NCBI GenBank assembly: GCA_963735175.1
Contig: CAVTJX010000009.1
Location: 1-64,000 of the forward strand
From: CAVTJX01 sp963735175
GTDB lineage: Bacteria; Electryoneota; RPQS01
Direction: 5' to 3'
DNA: 64,000 bases
Shown: positions 8,127 through 16,825 of the stretch, piece by piece
Position numbering within the stretch: the stretch's first letter is position 1
How the letters are laid out: every line of letters starts with the position of its first letter
Notes under the pieces: model-generated
What the model was told of the DNA's origin: nothing
The model's database searches: none
Seen by the model: only the letters and a program-made list of their open reading frames with translations
Translations under genes and position numbers: made by a program

Positions 8127-8864
8127 ATGGGCCACTGCTTGAGAGTGTGGCTGGCGCTGACGCTGCCGGCCTTCCTCTGCATTTCATGCTTGCCGGTGAC
8201 GGATACGCTCTATCCGGTGTTGAATTTTAAAACCGCGCGGCCTTCAAAACCGGGCATTGTCGGGATCCAGGTGGCGGCGGAATCGGCCACCATCATCACC
8301 GCGCATCCGGGCCGTAGCGGCATGACGCTGACGGAAGGAAATCAGGCACCGGCGGTGCATCTGGGGCTGAGTCTTGGGCTCACGCCGCGCGTGGATGCGT
8401 CGGGCGAGTTTCTATACGGCCTGGGCGTGAATACGGCCTCGCCCGGGTTGCGCCTGCGTTCACGCATCCGCGTTTCAAACACCGCGTCGGCAACCGCTGT
8501 TTCGCTGCAACCGGCCTTCATCTACACCGCCGCGCACGACGAAGGCGATGCAGATTATCCCGGCGCACCCACGGAATCCCTGCGGTCGTCGCTGCTGGCG
8601 GGCGACTTGCGGGTGTTGCTGACGAGGCTGGTCTCCCGCCGGAGTGACGTGACGCTGGGCGCCGGGGCGGCCGCCACCCGCTATCACGCGTTCTTCGACG
8701 GCTTTGATTCCAACACGCTGCCCATCAGCTACAAACTGGACCGTACTCGAATTGCGCCGCTCTTCACGCTGGGCTTTCGCTTTGGCGTGCTGATGGCGGA
8801 GGCGGGCGCGTACCGCGTTGGCGCGCGCTGGGAATCGGCGGCGGGAATCGCTGTTGGCAAGTGA
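8127..8864 (+). CDS. Putative outer-membrane lipoprotein, unknown function
   Basis: A 245-residue protein with a signal sequence (LRVWLALTLPAFLCISC); the Cys at about 20 follows an imperfect lipobox, so lipidation is likely but not certain. The mature part has no recognised domain. Alternating hydrophobic stretches such as LGLSLGLTPRVDASGEFLYGL and LFTLGFRFGVLMAEAGAYRVG suggest a small beta-barrel or beta-sheet protein. The start ATG 8127 is preceded by GGTGAAGG. The stop codon overlaps the beginning of an R1 repeat. It resembles in size and style the lipoprotein at 12656-13351, which may be a distant relative. Confidence 0.6.
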   Translation: MGHCLRVWLALTLPAFLCISCLPVTDTLYPVLNFKTARPSKPGIVGIQVAAESATIITAHPGRSGMTLTEGNQAPAVHLGLSLGLTPRVDASGEFLYGLGVNTASPGLRLRSRIRVSNTASATAVSLQPAFIYTAAHDEGDADYPGAPTESLRSSLLAGDLRVLLTRLVSRRSDVTLGAGAAATRYHAFFDGFDSNTLPISYKLDRTRIAPLFTLGFRFGVLMAEAGAYRVGARWESAAGIAVGK

Positions 8865-8912
8865 ACGTGACGTGCAATCCGTGGCGCGGGGGCAAGGGGG
8901 GGCGGGATTGGC
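8862..8912 (+). repeat. R1 repeat starting in a stop codon, partial
   Basis: TGAACGTGACGTGCAATCCGTGGCGCG begins with the TGA of the lipoprotein gene. It corresponds to the CGAACGTGACGTTCGATCCGT module, with the right arm partly lost. Confidence 0.55.
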
Positions 8913-9016
8913 CGCGTCGATCTGGGCGGTGAAAAGGGCGGGTCGCGCGGGAGTCATTGGTGGCCGAACGGAATGAGAGGTACCGCTTGACCCGCCCCTG
9001 CCTTTAACAAAATCCA

Positions 9017-9117
9017 AAACTCGAAAACCGAAATCCGAGTCAGAGACAGATTTCGGCCGGGTTTTGGTTCGCGGGCGAGTCCGTGGTCTGAGCCATGCCC
9101 AACCCGGCTCGGCCGGA
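9017..9117 (+). repeat. Compound direct repeat, copy 1
   Basis: CGAAATCCGAGTCAGAGACAG, then a hairpin arm CGGCCGGGTTTT, a variable centre, and CATGCCCAACCCGGCTCGGCCGGA. A second copy with the same order lies at 10297-10398; the two enclose the small gene at 9166 and the metallo-hydrolase. Confidence 0.75.
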
Positions 9118-9165
9118 ACAGAAATGTTGTGTTTGGGGATTCACCTTTTTCGAATAGGGATGTTC

Positions 9166-9459
9166 ATGAAGTATTTCATTGATTCCAAGCGGCCGCTGGA
9201 CGAAGCGACCGATATCGAGCGCGAGATGCCGCTGCGCAGCGCCGTGGCCAAGGCGATTGCGAAGCGCTATCGCACCGACATCATGTATTTTTACGCCGAC
9301 CGCGTGGGGATGATTTTCATCGTCGATCTGGACGACGCCGAACAGCTTTCGGAAATCGTGCTGCTGCTGCGGCGCGCGGGGTTGGCGCCGCTGGCTTACC
9401 CGCTGGTGAGCAACATCTCGGTGGACCAGGTCCTGGTGGACATCGCGGAGCTGGCCTGA
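9166..9459 (+). CDS. Conserved-looking small protein, unknown
   Basis: A 97-residue protein starting MKYFIDSKRPLDEATDIE. No signal or membrane segment. Predicted alternating helices and strands (IMYFYADRVGMIFIVDLDDAEQLSEIVLLLRRAG) suggest a compact alpha/beta fold such as a ferredoxin-like or dimeric barrel, but I recognise no family. ATG 9166 is chosen because AGGGA lies 5 bases upstream; ATG 9160 is the alternative. It precedes the metallo-hydrolase by 43 bases, and both sit between the two compound direct repeats, so they may move or be expressed together. Confidence 0.55.
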   Translation: MKYFIDSKRPLDEATDIEREMPLRSAVAKAIAKRYRTDIMYFYADRVGMIFIVDLDDAEQLSEIVLLLRRAGLAPLAYPLVSNISVDQVLVDIAELA

Positions 9460-9502
9460 CCATGGTGGATGGCGGCGACGGCCAAACGATGAACGAAGAA
9501 CG

Positions 9503-10297
9503 ATGAACGATGAACGGAAGATGCTGCTTACCGTTTGGTTGGTGCTGTGGCCGCTGCTGACATGGGCGACGGGGCCGTGGCAGTTGGCGCATGACGTGAC
9601 GGTGACGGCGCTCGACAGCGCGACATTTCTGGTCACGCACGAGAAGCCGTATCCGGCCAACGCAGTGCTGGCGATCATGCCGGATTCGAGCGCGGTGGTG
9701 GTGAATACGCTCTATTCGCCGGAGGCCGCGCGATCGCTGTTGGGCTGGATGCGGGATTCGCTGGGCATCCGCAAGATCGTTGCCGTCAACACGCATTTTC
9801 ATGTCGATTGCCTCGGCGGAAACGCGGCATTTCGGGCGGCGGGGATTCCGGTGTGGGGCTGTGATTTGACGCCGCCACTGCTTGTGGAGCGGGGCGAGCG
9901 TTCGCGGGCGCTGTCGGTGGAATGGCTGCTGGATAGCGATTCGGCGCAGGCGGCGATCATTCAAGCGGTGCCGTTATTGCCGCCGGATCATCTGTTCCCG
10001 TCCGATTCGGGACGCGTTCTGGAATTTGGCGGCGAACGGGTGGAAATGTTTTATCCCGGGCCGGGCCACGCGCCGGACAATATCGTCGTGTGGTTTCCCG
10101 CGCGACAGCTTTTGTTTGGGGGCTGCATGGTGCTGGCGGGCGAGCGCCTCGGCAACACGGCGGACGCGGACATCGAGTTCTGGCAGACCGCCGCCGAACA
10201 CCTGCGGCGGTTTGACGCGCGGCTCGTCATTCCCGGCCACGGCTCGCCGTTTCAGGAGGATTTGATCGGGCACACGCTGCGACTACTCGAAGAATAA
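9503..10297 (+). CDS. Secreted B1-type metallo-beta-lactamase-fold hydrolase
   Basis: A 264-residue exported protein (signal MLLTVWLVLWPLLTWATG). It carries the complete zinc-ligand set of subclass B1 metallo-beta-lactamases: His98, His100 and Asp102 (NTHFHVDCLGG), His189 (PGPGHAPDN), Cys208 (LLFGGCMV) and His246 (VIPGHGSP). GPGHxPDNxVVWxP and LFGGC are typical of B1 enzymes and rare in other MBL-fold hydrolases. Known B1 enzymes hydrolyse penems and carbapenems in the periplasm; activity here is inferred only. ATG 9503 is used, but ATG 9521 could be the true start, since the first codons come from a simple repeat (GAACGATGAACG). Confidence 0.82.
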   Translation: MNDERKMLLTVWLVLWPLLTWATGPWQLAHDVTVTALDSATFLVTHEKPYPANAVLAIMPDSSAVVVNTLYSPEAARSLLGWMRDSLGIRKIVAVNTHFHVDCLGGNAAFRAAGIPVWGCDLTPPLLVERGERSRALSVEWLLDSDSAQAAIIQAVPLLPPDHLFPSDSGRVLEFGGERVEMFYPGPGHAPDNIVVWFPARQLLFGGCMVLAGERLGNTADADIEFWQTAAEHLRRFDARLVIPGHGSPFQEDLIGHTLRLLEE

Positions 10298-10398
10298 ATC
10301 CGAAATACGAGTCAGATACAGGATGGATTGCGGCCGGGTTTTTTGTGCCTTGGCATGCGGATGTTCGTGCGCATGCCCAACCCGGCTCGTCCGGATAT
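10297..10398 (+). repeat. Compound direct repeat, copy 2
   Basis: CGAAATACGAGTCAGATACAG, CGGCCGGGTTTT, variable centre with GCATGCGG, then CATGCCCAACCCGGCTCGTCCGGA. It starts at the stop codon of the metallo-hydrolase. Confidence 0.75.
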
Positions 10399-10450
10399 TT
10401 TTAAAGTCTATTCAGGTGGCAGTAGTGGGTTTTTTAATCAAGAGGTTATC

Positions 10451-11229
10451 ATGCGGATGGCAGTTATTCTGCTGGCGGCGCTGTCGATGGTGACGGCGGC
10501 GCAAGCGGCGCTCAAGACCGAGACGGTCCATTACAAATTCGGCGAGATGACGTTTGCGGGTTATCTGGTTTACGATGACGCGCAGCGCGGCCAGCGGCCC
10601 GGAGTGCTGGTGATCCACGAGTGGTGGGGGTTGAACGATTACCCGAAGCGCCGCGCCGATTCGCTGGCCGCGCTGGGTTATGTCGCGTTCGCGCCCGATC
10701 TCTACGGTAACGGCAAGGTGGCGGCGACGACGGACGAGGCCAAGGCGCTGACCGGGCCGCTCTATGCAGATCGCGCGCTGTTGCGTAACCGGATGAACGC
10801 CGCGCTCGAGCGCTCGCCAAGCGGCCCGAAGTGGACGCCGGCCGGGTTGCGGCCATCGGCTACTGTTTTGGCGGAATGTGCGTGCTGGAACTGGCGCGCA
10901 GCGGGGCCAATATTGCGGGCGTGGTTTCGTTTCATGGCGGTCTGACGACGCCGAATCCAGCCGACGCGAAAAATATCCAGTGCCGTGTGCTGGTGCAACA
11001 CGGCGGGGCCGACCCGTATGTGAAGCCGGAAGACGTGGCGGCGTTCATGAAGGAAATGACGGATGGCGGCGTCCGCTGGAAGATGGACGTTTACGGCGGC
11101 GCGGTGCACGGCTTTACGAATCCGGCGAACGGAAACGACGCCACGACGGGCGCGGCCTACAACGCGGACGCCGACCGCAGGTCATGGGCGGCGATGAAGG
11201 CATTCTTCGGAGAGATATTGAATCGATAG
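10451..11229 (+). pseudogene. Secreted dienelactone hydrolase family protein, one frameshift
   Basis: An alpha/beta hydrolase of the dienelactone hydrolase family with a signal peptide (AVILLAALSMVTAAQAA). The nucleophile elbow GYCFGGM carries Cys; ADPYVKPED gives the Asp and AVHGFTN the His of the triad. VIHEWWGLNDYPKRRADSLAALGYVAFAPDLYG is typical of the family. A missing base near 10812 (ALER / LAKRPEVDAGRVAAIGYCFGG) splits it into two frames. Start: ATG 10451 with AGAGG 5 bases upstream. Probably hydrolyses a lactone or ester outside the cytoplasm; substrate unknown. The frameshift may be an assembly error. Confidence 0.85.
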
Positions 11230-11310
11230 CGATAGATCCGCCGCCGCGCTATTCTGTGGGCGCGCGGGGGATAGTACAAACACAGAGCGTTTAATGACAG
11301 GGAAAAGACA

Positions 11311-12339
11311 ATGATTTTTCGCGCAACAATTTTATCCGTATTGCTGATGGCGGTGGCCGCTTTCGCCCAGTTCCAGATTACGAGCAATGACATCCCGCCG
11401 TTTAACACCACGACCACGACCGGCACGCAAAATGCCGCGACCTTCAATGCGGGCAGTGGCGGCGCTGACCAGAGCTGGACTTTCACGCAGAATGCGTGGG
11501 ACAATGTAATGGTTACGACGTACATGGATCCGGCGACTACGCCCAGCGCGTCCAATTTTCCCACGGCGACGCTGGCCCTCCGGACGGTGGAAGACACTAC
11601 CACCACTTACCTGTATTTCCGGGTCACGGATGACAGCTACCAATTGCTGGGTGTGTCCACGCCCGCTCTCGACACGCTGTTTTCCTATGACGCGGCCGTG
11701 AACGTCCTCTCGCTGCCAGTGGGCTACAATTCGAACTGGACGACCGTGCTGCGGGTCACCGCTGAAATCATGCCCGGCTTCAGCATGTCGATGGTGGACT
11801 CGTCGGTGTGCACGGTGGACGGCTGGGGTACGGTCAACACGCCCTACGTCACCGACCAGCCGGCGCTGCGTCTTTTCCAGAGTCACACTCAGACAACAAC
11901 GACGCCGTTCAGCACCGATACCTATACCTATATGAACTACACCTGGCTCAACATGCATGGTATAGACCTCGTCAGCGTGACCTCCGAAGATGATGAGACC
12001 AATGTCAACTTCACGACGGGCAGCCTGTCGATGCTGGGCGTGCCGTCGGCGGCGGAGCCTGTGCGCGGACCCGTAGCCAATTCCTTTGCCGTGGGCCAGA
12101 ATTACCCGAATCCCTTCAATCCATCGACGACGCTGCCCGTTGAATTGTCGAAGACGTCGCGTGTCCAACTGGATATCTATGACGAGACCGGCCGCCAGGT
12201 CTCCTCGCGTGCCTATGATCTCGCCGCCGGTCAGCATAATCTGACTGTGGACGGCAGCGCCTGGGCCACGGGCACGTACTTCGCCCGCGTTAACGCCGAA
12301 GGTCTGAGCCAGACGACGAAGATGCAACTCGTGAAGTAA
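11311..12339 (+). CDS. Secreted protein with C-terminal sorting domain
   Basis: A 342-residue protein: signal peptide (ATILSVLLMAVAAFAQ), a Thr/Ser/Asn-rich beta-type middle part of about 235 residues without a recognised domain, and a C-terminal domain starting NYPNPFNPSTTLPVEL, with VQLDIYDETGRQV and ending MQLVK. The last part matches the 'FlgD-like/type IX-like' sorting domain found in FCB-group secreted proteins. AGGGAAAAG precedes ATG 11311. Function of the body is unknown. Its stop is followed immediately by an R1 repeat. Confidence 0.75.
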   Translation: MIFRATILSVLLMAVAAFAQFQITSNDIPPFNTTTTTGTQNAATFNAGSGGADQSWTFTQNAWDNVMVTTYMDPATTPSASNFPTATLALRTVEDTTTTYLYFRVTDDSYQLLGVSTPALDTLFSYDAAVNVLSLPVGYNSNWTTVLRVTAEIMPGFSMSMVDSSVCTVDGWGTVNTPYVTDQPALRLFQSHTQTTTTPFSTDTYTYMNYTWLNMHGIDLVSVTSEDDETNVNFTTGSLSMLGVPSAAEPVRGPVANSFAVGQNYPNPFNPSTTLPVELSKTSRVQLDIYDETGRQVSSRAYDLAAGQHNLTVDGSAWATGTYFARVNAEGLSQTTKMQLVK

Positions 12340-12406
12340 GCGAACGTGACGTTCGATCCGTGGCGCTGGCGCCCGTGATTGCCGCGCTTCGCTTGCTGGA
12401 TTGTTC
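12340..12406 (+). repeat. R1 repeat directly after a stop codon
   Basis: CGAACGTGACGTTCG (7-bp arms), ATCCGT, GGCGCTGGCGCC, then TGATTGCCGCGCTTCGC and GCTGGATTGTTC. Starts one base after TAA 12337-12339. Confidence 0.85.
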
Positions 12407-12491
12407 TGCTGCTGATGAAGACCGCGCGGGATTTCATTATCTCGCGCGGGTTTATTATGTGGTTCCCGTAGCAAATGGGATCCCCGGCACC

Positions 12492-12541
12492 GAAGACGGG
12501 CCGGGGATGACAATTTGGGGAAGACGGGCCGGGGATGACAA
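12492..12541. repeat. Direct repeat, two copies of 22 bases
   Basis: GAAGACGGGCCGGGGATGAC followed by AA occurs at 12492 and again at 12520. A GATCCCCGGCACCG palindrome partner precedes it. Confidence 0.8.
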
Positions 12542-12655
12542 CTTTGGAAGCACTCAGCATGCGCGTAGCGCGCGGCAATCAACGGGTTACGCGATCGGAT
12601 CCGGCGCCGTGCGCTGGGTTGAGGATGTCCGCGAAAATTCGTATGTTTAGCCGCA

Positions 12656-13351
12656 TTGAAGCAAGCGGGAGGGGATGTGCGGCGATTTCGCCAACTATTT
12701 GATAAATCACGCATAGCAAGGCTGATCCCGGTGTGCGGGGTGTTATTGCTGGCTGGATGCGGGGCGCAGATGCGGCAGTTACCGGTGGGTGAGGGGAAGA
12801 TGCAGCTCAACACCTCACTCGGTGGACCGCTGGCGACGGCGTTTGGGACGGTGATTCCGCTGCCTTACAGCGTGGCGGGCGGCACGTATGGACTGACGGA
12901 TCGCCTCGACGCGCATGCGGATCTGCATCTCACGGCGGCGGCCTTTAAGTATTTCGGTATGACGCCGGGACTGACCTGGTTTCCCGAATTACACATGGGG
13001 AAATGGGTGCCGTCACTGACGGGCGATGTGTTGGTCTTTTCGGATTGGAGACAGACCCGGCTCTTTCCCGGCCTTGCGGCTACCGTGGCGCGGCCGCTGG
13101 GCGCGCGCTGGGTTCCCTATGGGGGGATGCGGCAGACGTTTCAAACGACGCGCGGCCCGGCGAATGTGCCCGCATTGTACGCGGGGACCACGTTTCGGGT
13201 GGGACGGACGCGCCTGCTGGCGGAGTTCGGCTGGCTGGCCTCGAATCGCGACAACCGACGGAATCCCGTGAATTACAAGGGCATCGCCCATCGCGGCGCG
13301 ATTTCCGCGCAAGTCGGATTGGCGCTGGACATGGGGAGGGAGCGCCGATGA
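12656..13351 (+). CDS. Putative lipoprotein, beta-rich, unknown function
   Basis: A protein of up to 231 residues with a lipobox LLLAGC (residues 31-36), so the mature chain starts at Cys36. The mature part is rich in aromatic beta-strand-like segments (GLTDRLDAHADLHLT, GARWVPYGGMRQTF, LLAEFGWLAS), suggesting an outer-membrane-associated beta structure. The start is uncertain: TTG 12656 is used, and GTG 12677 with GGGAGGGG just upstream is another choice. Its last codons overlap the start of the next gene (ATGA), so the two are translationally coupled. No family recognised. Confidence 0.6.
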   Translation: MKQAGGDVRRFRQLFDKSRIARLIPVCGVLLLAGCGAQMRQLPVGEGKMQLNTSLGGPLATAFGTVIPLPYSVAGGTYGLTDRLDAHADLHLTAAAFKYFGMTPGLTWFPELHMGKWVPSLTGDVLVFSDWRQTRLFPGLAATVARPLGARWVPYGGMRQTFQTTRGPANVPALYAGTTFRVGRTRLLAEFGWLASNRDNRRNPVNYKGIAHRGAISAQVGLALDMGRERR

Positions 13352-14170
13352 AAGCCGCATGGCTGTTAATGGCGGCTTTATGCTGCGTGTCCTGCTCGCT
13401 GGATCCGTTTCTGTTCAACGAAGAGCCGCTGAAGCGTTACGACCTTTCCACCGATGTGATTCCTCCGTCGCAACAGGCGATGGTCACTTTCCAGAGCGAG
13501 GGGCACACGCTCTACGGTTTCTGGGTCTTTCCGCCGGAATCGCTGGCGATGGGGTATACGGTGCTGTACTGCCACGGGAACAAGGAGAACATCGGCGAGT
13601 ACTGGGATCGGGTGGAGCTGCTTCTACCGGCTCGGACTGCGCGTTTTCATATTCGACTATCGCGGTTTTGGCCGCAGCGAAGGCACGCCCTCGATTTCGG
13701 GGTTGTACGCCGATGGGCGGGCGGCGCTGGCCTTCGTGCGCGATTCGCTGGGCGTCGATACGGCGACGCTGGTCTTTTACGGATACTCGCTCGGCAATGT
13801 GGCGTCGATCGATCTGGCGGCGCGGGTGATGACCCCGCGCGTGCTGATCGCCGAAGCGCCGTTTGCCAGCGCCGAGGCGCTGTTCCAGGAAGCGACACCG
13901 CTTGATTTGCCGGGCAGTTTTGTGATGGACGAACCGGCGGACAACGTGACGCGCATCCGCGAGATTCACACGCCGCTGCTGCTTCTGCACGGGGATGCCG
14001 ACGACTTTGTGCCGTGGCCCGACCACGGCCGCGTGGTCTATGAAAACGCGCCGGAACCCAAGCAGCTCGAGCTGGCGCCGGGCGCGAACCATACGGATAT
14101 CCCCTATGTGCTGACGACCGAGCGTTACAACGAGGTCGTCCTGCGATTTATTCTCCACGGCGGTCCCTGA
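13348..14170 (+). pseudogene. Lipoprotein alpha/beta hydrolase, one frameshift
   Basis: An alpha/beta hydrolase like the BEM46/ABHD13-type serine hydrolases, with a lipoprotein signal (LLMAALCCVSC). VLYCHGNKENIGEYW gives the oxyanion His-Gly. FIFDYRGFGRSEG leads to the nucleophile YGYSLGNVAS (Ser), LHGDADDFVP the Asp and GANHTDI the His. An extra base near 13622 (LL/YRLGLRVFIFDYRG) splits it into two frames; CTTCTAC is seen where CTCTAC would keep the frame, the same pattern as at 4299. It overlaps the upstream lipoprotein stop by ATGA. Substrate unknown; likely periplasm-facing. Confidence 0.82.
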
Positions 14171-14218
14171 TCCTGTCGCGGGCCGCTGTCTGTTTTCATC
14201 CTTCCGGAGTTGTTTACA

Positions 14219-14878
14219 ATGCCGACCGCAGCTTCCACGACCGAAACTACCCAGCGCCGCCCGGCCACAGCGGAGCGCATCATCCCATTGCCCGCGCCCC
14301 GGCTCTCGAGCCGCCGCGCGCTGGAACGCATCTTATTTGAACGGCGCTCGATCCGCGAATACACGAGCGAACCGTTGACGCTCTCCGAGCTGGGCCAACT
14401 CCTCTGGAGCTGCCAGGGGATCACTTCGAACGAAGGATTCCGCACCGCGCCGTCGGCGGGGGCTGTGTATCCGCTCGAAATCTACGCCGCCGCGGACAAC
14501 GTCACCGGTCTCGCGCCGGGAATCTATCATTATGTGCCCGGGCCGGGACAGTCGGAACATCGCCTCGAACAGGTGAAGCAAGGCGCGACCGGCGAAAAGC
14601 TGTTCGCGCTCTCGACAAAACAGGATTTCATCAAGCAGGTTCCGCTGAACGTGCTGTTCACGTCCGTTACCGCGCGGATGGAGGAGAAATACGGTGAAGC
14701 CGCGCTGCGCTATGTCTTCATGGAAATGGGCCATGCCGCGCAGAACCTGCATCTGCAGGCCGAAGCGTCAGGGCTGGGCTCGGTGGCGGTCGGTTATCTC
14801 GACGAAAGCGCCGTGCGCGCGCTGCTGGGCGCGGCGGTGGACCCGTACTATTTTGTGAGCGTTGGCCGCAGGAAATAA
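14219..14878 (+). CDS. SagB-type nitroreductase-like dehydrogenase
   Basis: A 219-residue FMN-dependent nitroreductase-fold protein. RRSIREYTSEPLTLSELGQLLWSCQGIT at residues 40-67, then FRTAPSAGAVYPLEIYAA and PGIYHYVP, match the SagB/ThcOx subgroup, whose members oxidise azolines in peptide natural products but also occur alone as general reductases. VFMEMGHAAQNLHLQAEASGLGSVAVG is the C-terminal FMN contact region. No YcaO or precursor peptide gene is nearby, so a RiPP role is not supported. Start ATG 14219 with GGAG upstream. A cupin gene follows 28 bases later and is probably co-transcribed. Confidence 0.82.
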   Translation: MPTAASTTETTQRRPATAERIIPLPAPRLSSRRALERILFERRSIREYTSEPLTLSELGQLLWSCQGITSNEGFRTAPSAGAVYPLEIYAAADNVTGLAPGIYHYVPGPGQSEHRLEQVKQGATGEKLFALSTKQDFIKQVPLNVLFTSVTARMEEKYGEAALRYVFMEMGHAAQNLHLQAEASGLGSVAVGYLDESAVRALLGAAVDPYYFVSVGRRK

Positions 14879-14906
14879 GTTTAACCGTAATCCGAAAGGG
14901 AAATTC

Positions 14907-15236
14907 ATGAGCGATACCACTCCGCAGAAGGCCGAAGCGATCCGGCTGAAAGACCATATCGAATACGCCCCCGACGCCGTCGTCAGCATGACGCTGGTGA
15001 AACAGAAGACGGGCACCGTGACATTGTTCGCGTTTGACAAAGGCCAGGAACTGTCGGAGCATACCGCGCCATTTGACGCGATGGTGCTGGTGCTGGACGG
15101 CGAAACGGAACTGGTGATCGGCGGCGAACCGATCCGCACCCGTGAGGGCCAGATGGTAATTATGCCCGCCAACATTCCCCACGCCGTGAAAGCCGTAGAG
15201 CGCTTCAAGATGCTGCTCACGATGATCCGCTCTTAG
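14907..15236 (+). CDS. Small cupin-domain protein
   Basis: A 109-residue single-domain cupin. The stretch SEHTAPFDAMVLVLDGETELVIGGE gives cupin motif 1 with a His and the acidic residue, and GQMVIMPANIPHAVKAV gives motif 2 with the His. One expected His of motif 1 is replaced in the usual HxH pair (EHTAP), so metal binding is likely but may be atypical. AAAGGGAA precedes ATG 14907. Downstream of the nitroreductase-like gene; its last stop base begins an R1 repeat. Role unknown. Confidence 0.8.
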   Translation: MSDTTPQKAEAIRLKDHIEYAPDAVVSMTLVKQKTGTVTLFAFDKGQELSEHTAPFDAMVLVLDGETELVIGGEPIRTREGQMVIMPANIPHAVKAVERFKMLLTMIRS

Positions 15237-15323
15237 CAGCGTGCGACGCTGCTTCCGCGAACGTGACGTTCGATCCGTATCGCTGACGCCCATGATTGCC
15301 GCGCTTCGCTGGCTGGATTGTTC
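15236..15323 (+). repeat. Longest R1 repeat, three palindromic modules
   Basis: Starts in the TAG stop of the cupin gene. Module A GCAGCGTGCGACGCTGC, module B CGAACGTGACGTTCG plus ATCCGT, module C CGCTGACGCC plus TGATTGCCGCGCTTCGC. An R3 copy follows at 15353-15386. Confidence 0.88.
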
Positions 15324-15454
15324 CAACGCACAATGCCGCGCGCCTCAACGACGGGAGGGTTGCGGAAGACCTTAACCCTCCCCTACAAACTGGGTCCAGA
15401 TGTGGATTGCTTCGCAGGGTTTCAGTGTCCTGCGTTCTACAGGGATTCCGACAC

Positions 15455-16825
15455 ATGTTGAAATATCTTGCATCGGCGGCATGGTTGCTGCTGGGAATCA
15501 TCTCGGCGGCGGCGCAGGAGACGAGCGTGCCGCTGGATTCGGCGGGGACGGTCCACGTGATCGACGCGCCGCTCGAGCGGCAGTTGCATTTATTTGACGA
15601 CGTCGCGGGATTTCTGGAGGCGCGGCTGTTCCAGCTTGCCGATTCAAGTTATGTGCTGGAGATCTCGTCGGAAGCGGACGGACGGCTGACCCGCGAACGG
15701 CGCGCGTTGACGACGGCGGCCGCGGAAGATTTTCGCCGCGAAGTCAGCGCGCGGCTGGGGCGGCAGCGCGGACCGATGGCCCGCGAATTGGAAGACGCGC
15801 GCGGCCGCTTCCTGACAGGCATGAGCATCCTCTCGCTCGGCTATTACGGCTGGGCCGTGCCGTATGTGATGCAGGTCGAGAGTGGCCGCGTTTACGGCGG
15901 CGTGTATATGCTGACGAGTGCCTCCGGGATACTGGTGCCGTTTCTGTTGTCGCGCGACGCGTTCGTGCCCGAGGGCGCGGCGGCGCTGGGACTTTACGGC
16001 GGCTCGCGTGGCATATTTTACGGAATCCTGCTGGACGTTGCCCTGGCGGGTGAACACGCGCGCGGCCGCGACATGGTGGGCATAGGCCTGATGACGAGCC
16101 TCGCGGGACTGGTCGGCGGCTACCAGTCCGGTTGGAACGCGCGGCTCGACGCAGGCACGGCGGGGGCGATCGGCGCCTATGGCGATTTCGGATTGTATGA
16201 AGGCGTAATGGCAGGGGTGCTCATCAATGAGCAGTGGCTGGATGCCGACCACCCCAACGGAGTGGCGGCGGTGACGCTGTTGGGTGGCGTGGCGGGAATG
16301 GGCGCGGGCGCACTGTTCTCCAGCCGGCAATCCTATGGCCGGGGTGACAATGCCGTGCTGCGTACCACCGGCTTGTTGGGAATCGCCGTGCCGGTAACCG
16401 CGCTCGATCTTTCGGGGGACGTCCACTGGCAATCCTTTGCCGCGGCGACAATGGCGGGCACGGCGGTCGGATTGGCGGCGGGGCATTGGCTGACGCGGGA
16501 TGTCGATTTGACGAAGACACAGGGAACCCTGATCGAACTGGGTGCAATGGGAGGCGGACTTGTCGGACTGGGGCTGGCCTATCTGACACAGCCCGTGGGG
16601 GAAGATCAGAGTGACCGCTACACGCTGCTGGGCACACTGGGCGCGGCGGGCGGATTTGCGCTGACCTACAAAGCGATGCTGCATAACGCGCCGGCGGCGC
16701 GCAAACGCAGCGCGTGGGATCTGGATTTGGCGCCGGAAGGGATGATTGCTCTGGCGGCGGGTTCGCGGCTGCACCTGCCTCCGAACGTGCCGCTGCCGCT
16801 CGCGCGGTTGAGTGTGCGGTTTTAA
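15455..16825 (+). CDS. Membrane protein with signal peptide, unknown function
   Basis: A 456-residue protein. Signal peptide MLKYLASAAWLLLGIISAAAQ, then about 100 residues of soluble, charged sequence (helical, many Arg/Glu), then eight or more Gly/Ala-rich hydrophobic segments from residue 125 on (LTGMSILSLGYYGWAVPYVMQ, GVYMLTSASGILVPFLLS and others). ATG 15455 has AGGGA upstream. The C-terminus ends PLARLSVRF. The pattern could be a glycine-rich inner-membrane protein; I recognise no family. A strong hairpin terminator follows. Confidence 0.65.
   Translation: MLKYLASAAWLLLGIISAAAQETSVPLDSAGTVHVIDAPLERQLHLFDDVAGFLEARLFQLADSSYVLEISSEADGRLTRERRALTTAAAEDFRREVSARLGRQRGPMARELEDARGRFLTGMSILSLGYYGWAVPYVMQVESGRVYGGVYMLTSASGILVPFLLSRDAFVPEGAAALGLYGGSRGIFYGILLDVALAGEHARGRDMVGIGLMTSLAGLVGGYQSGWNARLDAGTAGAIGAYGDFGLYEGVMAGVLINEQWLDADHPNGVAAVTLLGGVAGMGAGALFSSRQSYGRGDNAVLRTTGLLGIAVPVTALDLSGDVHWQSFAAATMAGTAVGLAAGHWLTRDVDLTKTQGTLIELGAMGGGLVGLGLAYLTQPVGEDQSDRYTLLGTLGAAGGFALTYKAMLHNAPAARKRSAWDLDLAPEGMIALAAGSRLHLPPNVPLPLARLSVRF

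Noticed and set aside
12360..12650. 96-codon plus-strand reading
   Set aside because: It lies wholly in R1 and direct-repeat DNA and shares its stretches with other intergenic repeats.
11332..12813. 493-codon minus-strand reading
   Set aside because: It runs antisense to the sorting-domain gene and through the R1 repeat and the spacer; no protein-like features.
14219..15236. RiPP azoline cluster, suggested by the SagB-like enzyme
   Set aside because: No YcaO cyclodehydratase, precursor peptide or ABC exporter gene is nearby; the neighbour is a cupin.
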